Notes: generated by a model from the sequence alone, not told the origin. Numbered from the stretch's first letter, positions 28,192 through 37,306 are shown. The stretch is DNA of 64,000 nt from Janthinobacterium sp. 64 (GCF_002813325.1 NZ_PHUG01000001.1:992001-1056000), one strand, 5' to 3'. Translations and numbers: made by a program.

Positions 28192-28434
28192 ATGTCAATC
28201 ACTTCAAATACGGCAGCTTTTCATTATCCATGTGCCATGCCATGCGCCAGAAACGATGTGCTCACGGCGCAAAAGATAGATGTGGGGCTCATTTTTCAGG
28301 CAATGCTAGGAACCATCTTTGCGGCGGAATATCTTCGGCAAAACGGTATCCCATTGGAAACTGCGCTTCGCGTCCTCACCCTTTCGCGCAGAACGAATCC
28401 AACACCGCCGAAAATGATAAACGACTGGAAATAA
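28192..28434 (+). CDS. Small protein related to the last gene of the secretion operon
   Basis: An 80-residue soluble protein. After a variable N-terminus its core, from IDVGLIFQAMLGTIFAAEYL to the Arg-Val-Leu about 14 residues later, aligns without gaps to the protein at 19811-20047: nine identities and many similar residues over 34 positions. It follows the ECF sigma gene on the same strand and may be part of its transcript. The shared family links the ECF gene with the sigma-54 secretion locus. Function unknown. Confidence 0.6.
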   Translation: MSITSNTAAFHYPCAMPCARNDVLTAQKIDVGLIFQAMLGTIFAAEYLRQNGIPLETALRVLTLSRRTNPTPPKMINDWK

Positions 28435-28525
28435 ACATGTAGGCGATCTGGCTGGCGCACGCTGGGCCAGGATAGGCAGGCGCCGACGTTGAATTTTGTG
28501 TATTCATACAGTCATTCATCATTAG

Positions 28526-28861
28526 ATCACGGGCTACAGCGACAGGCAGGCGCTGAGCGTGGTGGTGCACGACCCGCACAGCCAGCAGGTGCTGGGCGGC
28601 GCCATTGGCAGGACCTCGCTGGGCCTGCTTTTTCTCGATTTGTTTTACTTGCCCGTCGCCGTGCGCAGACTTGGCCTGGGCAGCCAGGTACTGGAACAGT
28701 TCGAGGCGGAGGGGCGCCGGCGCGGCTGCGGCTCGGCGGTGCTATATACCATCAGTTTCCAGGCGCCGGCATTTTACGAGCGCCGTGGCTGGTGCCGCTT
28801 TGGCGAGATTGCCTGCAGCCCCGACGGCACGAGCCGGATTTTCATGCGCAAGACGCTGTAG
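28526..28861 (+). pseudogene. GNAT acetyltransferase, N-terminally truncated
   Basis: The open frame begins after a TAG at 28523 and reads TGYSDRQALSVVV.., then GGAIGRTSLGLLFLDLFYLP, the acetyl-CoA loop RRLGLGSQVLEQFEAEGRRR, and SFQAPAFYERRGWCRFG to the end. The C-terminal half of a GNAT domain is intact, but the first strand and helix (about 30 residues) are missing and no good start with a ribosome binding site is present; a GTG at 28559 could give a 100-residue protein. The break lies at the border of the AT-rich segment, suggesting that an insertion or deletion removed the 5' end. Confidence 0.65.
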
Positions 28862-28864
28862 GAG

Positions 28865-28913
28865 CGTCGGCAGCGGTGACGACGGCCAAGTAGCCACGGC
28901 ACCGCTGCCGACG
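28865..28913. terminator. Long hairpin between convergent genes
   Basis: A perfect 14-bp stem CGTCGGCAGCGGTG / CACCGCTGCCGACG with a 21-base loop, in the gap between the GNAT remnant and the DUF3334 gene, which converge. It is probably a bidirectional transcript end. Confidence 0.6.
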
Positions 28914-28926
28914 GTAGTGCTGCAAT

Positions 28927-29619
28927 TTACATGCCCAGCGACTTGAGCAGGTCGGCGTTGTCGTCGTCTTCCGGTTCCACTGCCGGCGCCGGGGCGGCGC
29001 CGCGTTCGCGGTTCGCGTATTCCGTATCCATCAGCGAGTCGGCATCGACTTCGCGCGAATCGAAATCGTGCAGCTTGATGAACTCGGTACGGTCGATCGC
29101 CAGTTCCAGATAGAAAATGTTGTTCTTTTCCGTGTAGAAGGTGACGCGGCGCATTTCCGGGCGGTCCAGCGGCGTGTCAACGCTGAGCATCACCTGCTTG
29201 TTGAGCACCAGCATCTTCGGCTGGCTCTGGGTGATATTCGTTTGCAGTTCGCGTCGCACCTTGCCCGTGAAGTCGCCCACGATCTGGTTCATCAGCTCGC
29301 CCATGATGTTCGACACTTCATCCGACGTGTAGAAATTGGCCAGTTCCGACTTCGGCATACCCATGTGCAACATGTAGCGCTCGTAGATTTCCATCGCCGT
29401 ATCGGCGGCAAAATTGAGCACCACCAGGCCCGTGAAACCACCGTCGAACATCACGAAGCAACCGATGTCCGGCTTCAGGCCGGTCTTCGTGATGCGCTGC
29501 ACCATGCCTGAATAATTGACCCTGCTTTGCGTTGCAACGTTAAGCACCCGAACCACCGAGTTGCACAAACTCATCAACAAATCTTCTGTACCGTACACAA
29601 CATCCTTTTCTGCATCCAT
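28927..29619 (-). CDS. DUF3334-family protein (CheC/CheX-like fold)
   Basis: A 230-residue cytoplasmic protein. The opening MDAEKDVVYGTEDLLMSLCN, the segment CFVMFDGGFTGLVVLNFAAD and the helix SDEVSNIMGELMNQIVGDFT resemble CheX/CheC phosphatase-type folds and the DUF3334 family. A Cys/His active site cannot be assigned, and the acidic tail (EPEDDDNADLL) is probably disordered. The ATG at 29619 follows AGGAGAGG. No chemotaxis genes are adjacent. Role unknown, possibly in chemotaxis-like signalling. Confidence 0.8.
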   Translation of the reverse strand: MDAEKDVVYGTEDLLMSLCNSVVRVLNVATQSRVNYSGMVQRITKTGLKPDIGCFVMFDGGFTGLVVLNFAADTAMEIYERYMLHMGMPKSELANFYTSDEVSNIMGELMNQIVGDFTGKVRRELQTNITQSQPKMLVLNKQVMLSVDTPLDRPEMRRVTFYTEKNNIFYLELAIDRTEFIKLHDFDSREVDADSLMDTEYANRERGAAPAPAVEPEDDDNADLLKSLGM

Positions 29620-29918
29620 GAGCAACCTCTCCTACTATTTTAAAGATGACAGCACTGTTTCCCTGCCCGTTGCGAGCCGAAACACGACCATTTCGCTCAG
29701 CAAGCGGACGACTTCACCTTTGCATGCCTGACCTTGCGTGGCAGCGCGCGCCGCGTTGCCGCCAGCCCGAACCACCCTCTTACCTTTTTCTGTATAGAAA
29801 TAAGTATCATGCGCAGAATACCCAGATGTAACATTTCCGTCCAGCCATACCTGCATTTACTTGACGATCTGTGCGGAAATACCATATTTAGCCTGGGTAC
29901 CGGCACAAGAAATAGTAA

Positions 29919-30176
29919 CTAAAAATCAAGTGCGCGCAAGACCACGCCGCTGACCAGCAGATCGCGGCTCAGGCAGGCGAAGGCGCGCTGGCCGATGCGC
30001 AGGCGGTGCGTATCGAAGATGGCCAGCAAATCGCCGCCCTGACCCTGGTCCAGGCTGTGCAATGCTGTGACGGTGATGCGGCACGTCTTTTCCACCCCGA
30101 AAACGGACAAATGGAAGCGGATGGCGTCACCCGCCGGTTCGAGGGCGATGCTGTCGCGCAGGATGTTATAGGGCAT
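29919..30176 (-). CDS. DUF1488-like small protein
   Basis: An 85-residue protein: ALEPAGDAIRFHLSVFGVEK, CRITVTALHSLD, LLAIFDTHRLRIGQRAFACL and a C-terminal LRALDF. Pattern and length resemble DUF1488 proteins, small conserved proteins of unknown role in proteobacteria. About 300 bp between it and the DUF3334 gene (29620-29918) hold no convincing gene. Confidence 0.6.
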   Translation of the reverse strand: MPYNILRDSIALEPAGDAIRFHLSVFGVEKTCRITVTALHSLDQGQGGDLLAIFDTHRLRIGQRAFACLSRDLLVSGVVLRALDF

Positions 30177-30710
30177 GGCCGCCGCCCCCGGTCATGTGGC
30201 GAACGTGGCCAGGCACGCTTTCCACCCTCAGCGCACTGCCGCCGGCGGGGCCGGACCGTAGTTCAGTCGAAAAATGCATCATGGCGTATTCGGCAATCTC
30301 AATGATTAGGAACAAGCCAGCCTAGCGCGATGCCCCGTCAAGCTCCGTCTGCTACCGTACACACATGCTTGTGCCCACGCATCGGCCCTCTCCCTGTGCT
30401 ATCGTCATCAGCTACTTATCCAGGCAGTTGCCCCAGATGCAAAACATCGTTACCAGCGTTTCGTTCCGCCACATCGATCCGCGCCACAAGGAGCCAGGCC
30501 CGAGCCGGGAATTCATCCACCAGAATATCCTGCTGCCGGCGGGCGCCCATCTGCCGCGCATGGGCGAAGCGATCGAACTGATCACCCGTGCGGCCCTTGT
30601 TGCGGCCAGGCCCGGCCACCTAAAATAGTGCCTTACATTAAACATAAATGAAACATGAGCGTGACGGCAGCCGGTGGCGCTGTCGCGCGCAAGGAAAGAC
30701 GACGACACTG
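30177..30710. other. Mostly non-coding region with one doubtful small ORF
   Basis: No recognisable gene in about 530 bp. A 63-codon frame at 30437-30628 (MQNIVTSVSFRHIDPRHKEP...) has a plausible protein-like composition but no ribosome binding site. The rest should carry the promoters of the flanking genes; a TAAAAT box lies near 30623. Confidence 0.4.
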
Positions 30711-32381
30711 ATGAGTACTCTTGTAGAGCTGGTAACACAGGAAATGACGGCGGCCATCCACGCCTGGTTCGATGAGCGGCTGCAGCGCACGGACCTGGAG
30801 CAATCCGTCCAGCGCACGACCTTGCAAGCAGGCATTTTCAATGACTTCATGCTCGACTACAAGCCAGGGCGCGCGATCGCCGACGATCTCGACCTGGGCT
30901 TCGACGACGACGCGCGCCCCAGCACGGCGGCGCGCCTTGACGATGCGCAAATGCGCGAGGGTGTCGTGCCACAACTGACGGCCGTGGTACAGGCCCGCCT
31001 GGCGCCGCTGGTGGACACGCCGATGATCGACTACCGCTTCACCTGCCGCGGCAAGTTCCAGACGGCGCAGGGCAAGCTGCACCTGACGTTGCTGGAATAC
31101 GTCAACGAGGATAAACGCCAGGCCTTGCTGGAAAACATACACGCGTACATCGGACAAAAGCTCACGCATGGCAAGCATCCGACGAAGCCGCTGGAAACGT
31201 TCTTCCTGGCGCGCCACCTGCTCGACCCGCAGCTGTTCCCGCAGCTCGACGTGGCCTGGAGCATCGCCCAGTACGAACGCATCCAGGCCTTGAACAAGAC
31301 CCAGCCGGACGCCTTGGCCAAGCACCGCGCCGACATCATCAGCGCCATCACGCAATGGGCGGAGAACGTTTTCCTGCCGCAATTTTATGACCGCGCGCTG
31401 TCCGCCTACCGCGCCACAGAATACACGCTGAAAGCGGGCGCGGCGCCCGATGCACAGACACTGCTGCCGATCGACCTGCTCCTGTATGGCGCCGTGATGA
31501 TCTTGCGCCATGACGCCAGCTACGCCAAATCCAAGGGCTTGAAATTCCTGGAAATCGCGCACGAACTGGGCAGCGAACGGGCCGTGCGCATGCTGCAGGA
31601 AGGCAGCGGCACCTTTCCCGATGCCGACATCCACCTGAAAAACGCACTGCTGGAATGCCGCGCCAACGATGTGTTTGCCACCATCAGCATCACGATTATC
31701 CGGGAAGAGCCAGACGCGTATGCGCAGGCGCTGGCGTTCGTCACGCATTTGCTGCAGAACGGTTTTCCGAAAAGCTACCAGATCAAGCTCAAGGCCAAGG
31801 TCAAGCAATATCTGCCGATCAAGGGACTGGCCAAATCCGACACGCACCGCTTCTTTGCCAACGCCCTCGCCCATGCGTCCCTGCAGCCGCCACTGGAAGC
31901 GTATGCGCGCGCGGCCATTGAAGAATTCGAATTCTATGCCGACACGGAAGGCGAAAAGAATTGCATGCCCGGTAGCTACGCCACGTTCGGCCTGGGTTTG
32001 CTCGATGCGCGCTATTTTCCGCTGGTACAGCACTACATGGCCAGCGTCGACGAGGAGCACCAGTGCGTGCAAGACCAGTTCACGGCCGCCTTTGCTGAAA
32101 AGCATGGCGTGACGACGGAGTCCGCCCCCGTGCTGGCCGCATGCCTGCGCGCCTGCACGGATAACGCCAAGGTGAAAATCCAGGCGGAACTGGAAGACGT
32201 GGCGAAGCTGGAACTGTTCTGCCAGCAACTGCAAGGGCTGGAAGGCTATCTGGTCGAGCACATGCTGTATCCGGTCTGGGGCAAGCTGGAAAAACTGGCC
32301 AGCCTGGCGCGCAAGGCGGATGGCCGGCGCAAGGAGCTGCTGCTGTCCTTGCTGGCAGCGGCCAGCAAGGCTGACGCCTAA
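30711..32381 (+). CDS. Uncharacterised 556-residue cytoplasmic protein
   Basis: A large, soluble, mostly helical protein with no signal peptide or membrane segment. The ATG at 30711 is preferred to an upstream in-frame ATG at 30648 because the sequence from MSTLVELVTQEMTAAIHAWF looks like a real N-terminus. Visible blocks include ETFFLARHLLDPQLFPQLDV, ITQWAENVFLPQFYDRALSA, KGLKFLEIAHELGSERAVRM, and GSYATFGLGLLDARYFPLVQ. I do not recognise the family. It is followed by a run of plus-strand genes for exported proteins, each with its own promoter-like box. Confidence 0.8.
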   Translation: MSTLVELVTQEMTAAIHAWFDERLQRTDLEQSVQRTTLQAGIFNDFMLDYKPGRAIADDLDLGFDDDARPSTAARLDDAQMREGVVPQLTAVVQARLAPLVDTPMIDYRFTCRGKFQTAQGKLHLTLLEYVNEDKRQALLENIHAYIGQKLTHGKHPTKPLETFFLARHLLDPQLFPQLDVAWSIAQYERIQALNKTQPDALAKHRADIISAITQWAENVFLPQFYDRALSAYRATEYTLKAGAAPDAQTLLPIDLLLYGAVMILRHDASYAKSKGLKFLEIAHELGSERAVRMLQEGSGTFPDADIHLKNALLECRANDVFATISITIIREEPDAYAQALAFVTHLLQNGFPKSYQIKLKAKVKQYLPIKGLAKSDTHRFFANALAHASLQPPLEAYARAAIEEFEFYADTEGEKNCMPGSYATFGLGLLDARYFPLVQHYMASVDEEHQCVQDQFTAAFAEKHGVTTESAPVLAACLRACTDNAKVKIQAELEDVAKLELFCQQLQGLEGYLVEHMLYPVWGKLEKLASLARKADGRRKELLLSLLAAASKADA

Positions 32382-32478
32382 GGTGTGCAACGTTATGACT
32401 TTCACCATTTATAATGCGGGCGCCAAAATTGCCATAAAGAATTTTTTGGCGCCTGACATTGAATCGTGGAGAAAATAC

Positions 32479-33156
32479 ATGCACAAGCCATTTCCTGCCG
32501 CCAGACTGCTGGCCGCCACCTTCGCCGCTGCGCTGATGCAGCCCGCCATCGCCGCCGACACCGCTGCAGAACTCGCGCCGCTGGACGTCGCCAATCTGTA
32601 CATCAGGACCATCATCAATCAGGATGAAGCCAGCGTCGCCAAACTCAACGCCTACCTGCGCCCCACGCGCCTGGCGGGCCATCAAAGCGCCGAATACGCG
32701 TCGTACAGCGGCTTGAAGGAAGCGGACGCCAAGTTTCCAACGGCAACCGGCAAGCTGATCGCCGACCTGTTCCCGGCCCCCATGCGCGCAGCCCTGACGC
32801 CGGCCGCCGAACAGTTGGCCGCGAACGTCATCGCCGCCAAGAATGGCGCCGCCTGCCAAGCCACCAAGGCGGATCCGGCCACCGAGGAAAACGGCATGCA
32901 GACGGCTGCCGTCAGCTTCGAATGCCAGCTCGTCAAGGTACCCGTGGCATGGGCGCCTGCGGCCCAGCAACTGGCGAAGAGCGGCTGCAAGGTCGAGCAA
33001 TGCAAGGCCGGCCTGGAAAAGATCGCCGCGACCTATACCAGTTCGCCGAAGCAGACCTGGCGCGCCGTGTTTGCCGTCAGCCGCGAAAAGAATTCGGAAG
33101 CGTGGCGCAACGATTTCGCGCGCGAAACGTTCGATGAAATCTGGGACTACCTGTAA
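32479..33156 (+). CDS. Uncharacterised periplasmic protein
   Basis: A 225-residue exported protein with a signal peptide (MHKPFPAARLLAATFAAALM to PAIAA). The mature part is helical with LDVANLYIRTIINQDEASVA, LNAYLRPTRLAGHQ and four cysteines (about 121, 144, 176, 181), possibly disulfide-bonded. The end is WRNDFARETFDEIWDYL. The ATG at 32479 has a GTGGAGAA ribosome binding site, and a TATAAT box lies at 32410-32415. No family recognised. Confidence 0.78.
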   Translation: MHKPFPAARLLAATFAAALMQPAIAADTAAELAPLDVANLYIRTIINQDEASVAKLNAYLRPTRLAGHQSAEYASYSGLKEADAKFPTATGKLIADLFPAPMRAALTPAAEQLAANVIAAKNGAACQATKADPATEENGMQTAAVSFECQLVKVPVAWAPAAQQLAKSGCKVEQCKAGLEKIAATYTSSPKQTWRAVFAVSREKNSEAWRNDFARETFDEIWDYL

Positions 33157-33181
33157 TTCTGGTGTCGTTTAGAATGGCTCG

Positions 33182-33508
33182 ATGAACAAATTGACTCCGG
33201 TACCACAGCCCGCAGGCCTGGCCTTGCTGCGCCTGCTTGACCCCGAGCATATGGAAGGCGCGGTGGTCAAGCAAGCGCTGGCGCAAGACTTGCCTGCCCT
33301 GCACGGCAAGCAATTGCTGGCGCTGCTGCGCCGGCTGCGCGCGGCCCAGTCCAACCAGCAACACTATGCGGGCGCCAGCGTCGAGCAGGCGGAACAGCAA
33401 TTCGGCGCCGCCATCGCCGCCGTCAAGGCGGAGCTGGCCACGCGCCCGCACATTCCCAACAAACAGGAAGCGAAGGCCCTGCGCCAGGCGGCGGCAAAGC
33501 GGCGCTGA
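33182..33508 (+). CDS. Uncharacterised 108-residue protein
   Basis: A small basic, Ala/Gln/Leu-rich helical protein: LALLRLLDPEHMEGAVVKQA, ALLRRLRAAQSNQQH and a Lys/Arg-rich end RQAAAKRR. No signal peptide. It begins 25 bp after the preceding gene. No family recognised; a nucleic-acid or protein-adaptor role would be speculation. Confidence 0.65.
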   Translation: MNKLTPVPQPAGLALLRLLDPEHMEGAVVKQALAQDLPALHGKQLLALLRRLRAAQSNQQHYAGASVEQAEQQFGAAIAAVKAELATRPHIPNKQEAKALRQAAAKRR

Positions 33509-33592
33509 ACGGGTCTGCGGTGCGCGGGCGGGCACGGCCCTGCTTCTATAATCGGTGACGATACCTTGTTTCCCGCACTCAAAGGACTCCCC

Positions 33593-34234
33593 ATGCCCAC
33601 ACGCTTTTTCCGCCACGTAGCCGGATGCGCCATCCTTGCTGTCTCCGGCATCACCGCCATGCAGGCGGCCCATGCCCTGGAGACAGGCCCCATCGATGCG
33701 CGCGCCGTGTGGCAGGAACGTTCGCTGTCGGCTTGCCGCAGCGAACAATCCCACACTGCGCCCGACGTCTGCCTGCTGCGCTCCATGCAGCGCTACCATG
33801 CGCACCCGCAAGCCATCGCCGCAGCCAAAATGCTGGTCAAGGCGAACAAGGCGGGTTTCATCTCCGCCTGGCGCCCGCTGGGCAAGGCGGCCCTGGCCAC
33901 CGTCACCTATCCGTTTCGCGCCAACACGAATGAAGGCAGCTTGCTGATCGGCAGCGATGGCGCCGCCATCGACGTCGACGAAGACGCCGTGCGCGAGGAA
34001 GACCGCGCTACAGCGGCCTGGCGCGCGTTTGCCGCCGCCCATCCAGACTCGGTTCCGTTTGCGCCCGCCGATTTCGTCGGCAGCACGGCCACCGATGATG
34101 GCGGCCAGCGCCTGCTGTTTTCCACGCCCATGAAGAGCTGCCACGCCTGCGCCGACGATGGCGCGCTGCTGGTCGCCTATACGCTCGACAAGGCGGGCGT
34201 CGTGCTTGAACGGGAACTCTTGACGATCAAGTAA
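33593..34234 (+). CDS. Uncharacterised exported protein, possible heme-motif or CxxC protein
   Basis: A 213-residue exported protein with a signal peptide (MPTRFFRHVAGCAILAVSGI to AAHAL). The mature part contains CRSEQSHTAPDVCLLRSMQR and, near the end, the CHAC sequence in TPMKSCHACADDGALLV, too short for a CxxCH heme site and so more likely a disulfide. The ATG at 33593 follows AAAGGACTC; a TATAAT box lies at 33547-33552. No family recognised. Confidence 0.75.
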   Translation: MPTRFFRHVAGCAILAVSGITAMQAAHALETGPIDARAVWQERSLSACRSEQSHTAPDVCLLRSMQRYHAHPQAIAAAKMLVKANKAGFISAWRPLGKAALATVTYPFRANTNEGSLLIGSDGAAIDVDEDAVREEDRATAAWRAFAAAHPDSVPFAPADFVGSTATDDGGQRLLFSTPMKSCHACADDGALLVAYTLDKAGVVLERELLTIK

Positions 34235-34319
34235 GGCTGCATCAAGGATAAGTTAGAATTGCCCGATGGCATGTCCATACGCGTACATGCCATCTATCCA
34301 CTACTTATCTCGGGAAAAC

Positions 34320-35180
34320 ATGCGCCGCTCTTGCCTTGCACTGCACCTCACCGCCGCCCTGCTGCTGTCGATCCCCTTCCACTGCGCTACCGCCGCGCCG
34401 GCCGCTGCCGCCAGCGCGGCCACCCCGCTCGTCATCGGTGAAAGTTTCAGCATCGATTCGCAGGCGCTGCAGGAACAGCGCCACATCAATGTCTACCAGG
34501 CGCGCGCCTGGGATACGCCGCCCGATGCGCCGCTGCCCGTGCTGTACATGCCGGACGGGGGCGTGGCGGAAGACTTTTTGCACGTGGCCGGCTTGCTGCA
34601 AGTGTCGGTAGCAAATGGCACGATGCGCCCCTTCATGCTGATCGGCATGCAAAACACGCAGCGCCGGCGCGACTTGACGGGCCCGACGCAGAGCGCGGAA
34701 GACCGCAAGATCGCCCCCGTGGTGGGCGGCTCGCCAGCCTACCGGGCCTTCATCCGCGATGAACTGATGCCGGAGGTCCGGCGCCGCTACCGCACGACGG
34801 GCGAAACGGCCATCGTTGGCGAATCGCTGGCGGGCCTGTTCGTGGTGGAAACGTATCTGCTGGAACCGCAGCTGTTCGACCATTACCTGGCCTTTGACCC
34901 CAGCCTGTGGTGGAACCACGGCGCCCTGCCGCGCCAGGCGGCAGCCCTGCTGGCCAAGGGCAAGCCGGGCAAGCGCAGCCTGTACCTGGCGTCCAGCAGC
35001 GAAGCGGGCATCGCCGTCGAAGTGCAGCGCCTGGCCCAGGTGCTGGAGAAACAGGCGCCGCCAGGCTTGCAATGGCATCTGGAAAAGATGCCGGAAGAAA
35101 CCCACGGCACCATCTACCATCCGGCCGCCTTGAAAGCGTTCCGCACCGTGTTCAAGCCGCAGTTGCCGGTCAGCCAATAA
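34320..35180 (+). CDS. Exported alpha/beta-hydrolase esterase (Fes/IroE-like)
   Basis: A 286-residue exported hydrolase of the esterase D / ferric-enterobactin esterase-like family. It has a signal peptide (ending CATAAP), the strand block PLPVLYMPDGGVAEDFLHVA, the nucleophile elbow GESLAGLF (Ser at about 175), FDPSLWWNHGALPRQAA and a C-terminal His in EETHGTIYHPAALKAF. It probably cleaves esters in the periplasm; siderophore esters are one option, but no siderophore genes are near. A TAGAAT box lies at 34254-34259. Confidence 0.85.
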   Translation: MRRSCLALHLTAALLLSIPFHCATAAPAAAASAATPLVIGESFSIDSQALQEQRHINVYQARAWDTPPDAPLPVLYMPDGGVAEDFLHVAGLLQVSVANGTMRPFMLIGMQNTQRRRDLTGPTQSAEDRKIAPVVGGSPAYRAFIRDELMPEVRRRYRTTGETAIVGESLAGLFVVETYLLEPQLFDHYLAFDPSLWWNHGALPRQAAALLAKGKPGKRSLYLASSSEAGIAVEVQRLAQVLEKQAPPGLQWHLEKMPEETHGTIYHPAALKAFRTVFKPQLPVSQ

Positions 35181-35274
35181 AACATGGACAAACTGTAATC
35201 TGGCGCGGGGCGTGCCGGCCGCCACTGGCAGGTAAAATCGGCGGCCCATCTTTCCCCGCCCGAGTCCCGTCCCC

Positions 35275-36129
35275 ATGAGCTTTTTGCAACTATTGATTCT
35301 TTCCCTCGTCCAGGGCTTCGCCGAACTGCTGCCCGTGTCCAGCTCCGCCCACGTCATCATGGCGGAAAAATGGATGGGACTGGATCCGACCTCGCCCGAG
35401 CTGACCATGCTGCTGGTGATGCTGCACACCGGTACCATGTTCGCCGTCATCGCGTATTTCTGGGCATCCTGGCGCGCCACGTATTTCAGTTCGAGCACCG
35501 CCTTCCGCAGCAATGTGCTGCTGCTCGCGGCCGCCACGGCGCTGACGGGCATCGTCGGCTTCGGCTTGCTGAAAGCGATTACGCACGTCATGAGCAAGGA
35601 TGCGCCCGGCTTTGAAATCGAGCACCTGTTCGGCAACGCCAAGCTGATGGCTGCCGCGCTGGCCGCCGCTGGCGTGCTGATCATCGTCTCGTCACGCCTG
35701 CAAGCGCGCCAGCACGGCACCTTGTCCATCGGCAAGGCCATGCTGATCGGCGCCGTGCAAGGCCTGTGCCTGCCCTTCCGGGGTTTTTCCCGCTCGGGCG
35801 CCACCATTTCGGCAGGCATCGCCATGGGCGTGCCGCAACGCCGCGCGGAAGAATTCAGCTTTGCCCTGGCCGTCGTGCTGACGCCGGCCGTGCTGGCCAA
35901 GGAAGGCTGGCGCTTTTACCAGGCCGTGGCAAATGGCAGCCTGGACCATCTGGAACACGGCAACAGCCTGCTGCACCTGCTCGGTCCCAGCCTGCTGGGC
36001 ATGCTGCTCTCGTTCCTGGCCGGATTGCTGGCGCTGCGCTGGCTGTCGCGCTGGCTGGAACAGGGTCGCTGGCATTTCTTTGGCGCGTATTGCCTGGCCG
36101 CTTCCATGGTGGTGCTGTACGTAGGGTAA
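35275..36129 (+). CDS. uppP: Undecaprenyl-diphosphatase UppP (BacA)
   Basis: A 284-residue integral membrane phosphatase that recycles undecaprenyl diphosphate for peptidoglycan and other envelope polymers and gives bacitracin resistance. The signature [17 protein letters not shown] near the N-terminus and the [20 protein letters not shown] block are the two catalytic motifs, with about eight membrane segments. A TAAAAT -10-type box lies at 35233-35238. Confidence 0.97.
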   Translation: MSFLQLLILSLVQGFAELLPVSSSAHVIMAEKWMGLDPTSPELTMLLVMLHTGTMFAVIAYFWASWRATYFSSSTAFRSNVLLLAAATALTGIVGFGLLKAITHVMSKDAPGFEIEHLFGNAKLMAAALAAAGVLIIVSSRLQARQHGTLSIGKAMLIGAVQGLCLPFRGFSRSGATISAGIAMGVPQRRAEEFSFALAVVLTPAVLAKEGWRFYQAVANGSLDHLEHGNSLLHLLGPSLLGMLLSFLAGLLALRWLSRWLEQGRWHFFGAYCLAASMVVLYVG

Positions 36130-36187
36130 AATCGCCGGGTTTCCAGTTTATACACACATCCCAGCCAGGTTTTACAGAAAGCCAACG

Positions 36188-36757
36188 ATGAATTTCGCCG
36201 CCACCGCCGCCCTCTCCCTTGCCATGTCCACCGATGCCTTCGCGGCCGCCGTGGGCAAGGGCGCCGCCCTGCACAAGCCGCAATGGCGCGAGGCGCTGCG
36301 CACGGGCCTGATCTTTGGCGTCATCGAAGCCATCACGCCACTCATCGGCTGGGCCTTGGGCAGCGTGGCCGCGCCCTACGTGGAAGCATGGGACCACTGG
36401 ATCGCCTTCAGCCTGCTGGGCATCATCGGCTTGCTGATGATACGCAATGCCCTGTCCGACGCCGACGAGGACGAAGCGCCTGCCCAGTCGCACTCGTTCT
36501 GGGTGCTGACCGTCACAGGCCTGGCCACCAGCATCGACGCCATGGTGGTGGGCGCTGGCCTGGCCTTGCTGGGCGCCAACATCGTCGTCACGGCCGCCGC
36601 CATCGGCTTTTCCACCTTCGTCATGGTGACCCTGGGCGTGATGCTGGGCCGCGTGCTGGGCACGGTGGCGGGCCGGCGCGCCGAACTGGTGGGCGGCCTG
36701 GTGCTGATCATCATCGGTTGCGTGATCTTGTACGAGCATATCGGCCATCCGGCCTGA
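36188..36757 (+). CDS. mntP: Manganese efflux pump MntP
   Basis: A 189-residue six-helix membrane protein exporting Mn2+. The two family motifs appear as [14 protein letters not shown] and [15 protein letters not shown], each carrying the conserved Asp. It is 58 bp after uppP; a TAAAAT box at 36127-36132 overlaps the uppP stop. The leader is too short for the yybP-ykoY manganese riboswitch that controls mntP in E. coli. Confidence 0.95.
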   Translation: MNFAATAALSLAMSTDAFAAAVGKGAALHKPQWREALRTGLIFGVIEAITPLIGWALGSVAAPYVEAWDHWIAFSLLGIIGLLMIRNALSDADEDEAPAQSHSFWVLTVTGLATSIDAMVVGAGLALLGANIVVTAAAIGFSTFVMVTLGVMLGRVLGTVAGRRAELVGGLVLIIIGCVILYEHIGHPA

Positions 36758-36863
36758 CGAAGGGCCGAGCAACGGGCGCGCACGCCACAGGTGCCGGCGT
36801 GGCCGGCGGCGCGCTTTGTGCTACAGTCATTGCTCTGCATTCCTGTCTCGCAAGGTGACCATC

Positions 36864-37070
36864 ATGGAAACTCTGGAGCTGCTTTTTGCCGCGCTGGTGC
36901 GCGAAACGGCCGTATCGATACGCGACCACCATGTCCCTTTTGCCATCAAGCACGACGAACGCGCCTATTTCGAGTGGATGGACGGGCACCCGATCAATGG
37001 CTATGTCCAGGAAGCGTATCGGGAGATCGAAGAAACCGCCCAGCAAATCCGCGCCATTCGCGCGGGGTGA
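36864..37070 (+). CDS. Uncharacterised 68-residue protein
   Basis: A small acidic helical protein: METLELLFAALVRETAVSIR, HDERAYFEWMDGHPINGYVQ, EIEETAQQIRAIRAG. The ATG at 36864 follows CAAGGTGACC. No signal peptide and no family recognised. A large inverted-repeat element starts directly at its stop. Confidence 0.6.
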   Translation: METLELLFAALVRETAVSIRDHHVPFAIKHDERAYFEWMDGHPINGYVQEAYREIEETAQQIRAIRAG

Positions 37071-37071
37071 T

Positions 37072-37191
37072 GACGGCTGCCGCAAGCTACTGCGCGGGGG
37101 GCTTTGCGGCCTGCGATGCTCACCGTACTTATGTACGGTTGCGCTTCTTAGCCGCACATCCCCTCCGCTCGCTACGCTTGCGGCAGCCGTC
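37072..37191. repeat. 120-bp inverted-repeat intergenic element
   Basis: Bounded by perfect 16-bp inverted repeats GACGGCTGCCGCAAGC (37072-37087) and GCTTGCGGCAGCCGTC (37176-37191), with an internal hairpin ACCGTAC-TTAT-GTACGGT at 37122-37139. The inner sequence looks like a dispersed intergenic repeat known in relatives, but copy number cannot be checked here. It could fold as a structured RNA or serve as a transcript end. Confidence 0.65.
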
Positions 37192-37306
37192 GAGACGTTA
37201 GCTGAACCTTGGCTAGAATTGGCGGTCTTGATCAAAATCAAATGGCCCACTATTCCTATCGAATTGATGGCCCAATGCCGTGACAATGGGATTGGAGGTG
37301 AGGGAC

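Noticed and set aside
29635..29918. Small minus-strand frames between the DUF3334 and DUF1488 genes
   Set aside because: A 73-codon frame has no convincing ribosome binding site or recognisable sequence; I treat the 300 bp as intergenic.
30633..32408. 591-codon minus-strand open frame
   Set aside because: Antisense of the 556-residue gene. The plus-strand frame is favoured by normal amino-acid composition and a coherent helical pattern, but as neither is in a known family, this is less certain than the other shadow calls.
36130..36187. Manganese riboswitch (yybP-ykoY) before mntP
   Set aside because: Only 58 bp separate uppP and mntP, too short for the riboswitch, and no matching core motif is seen.
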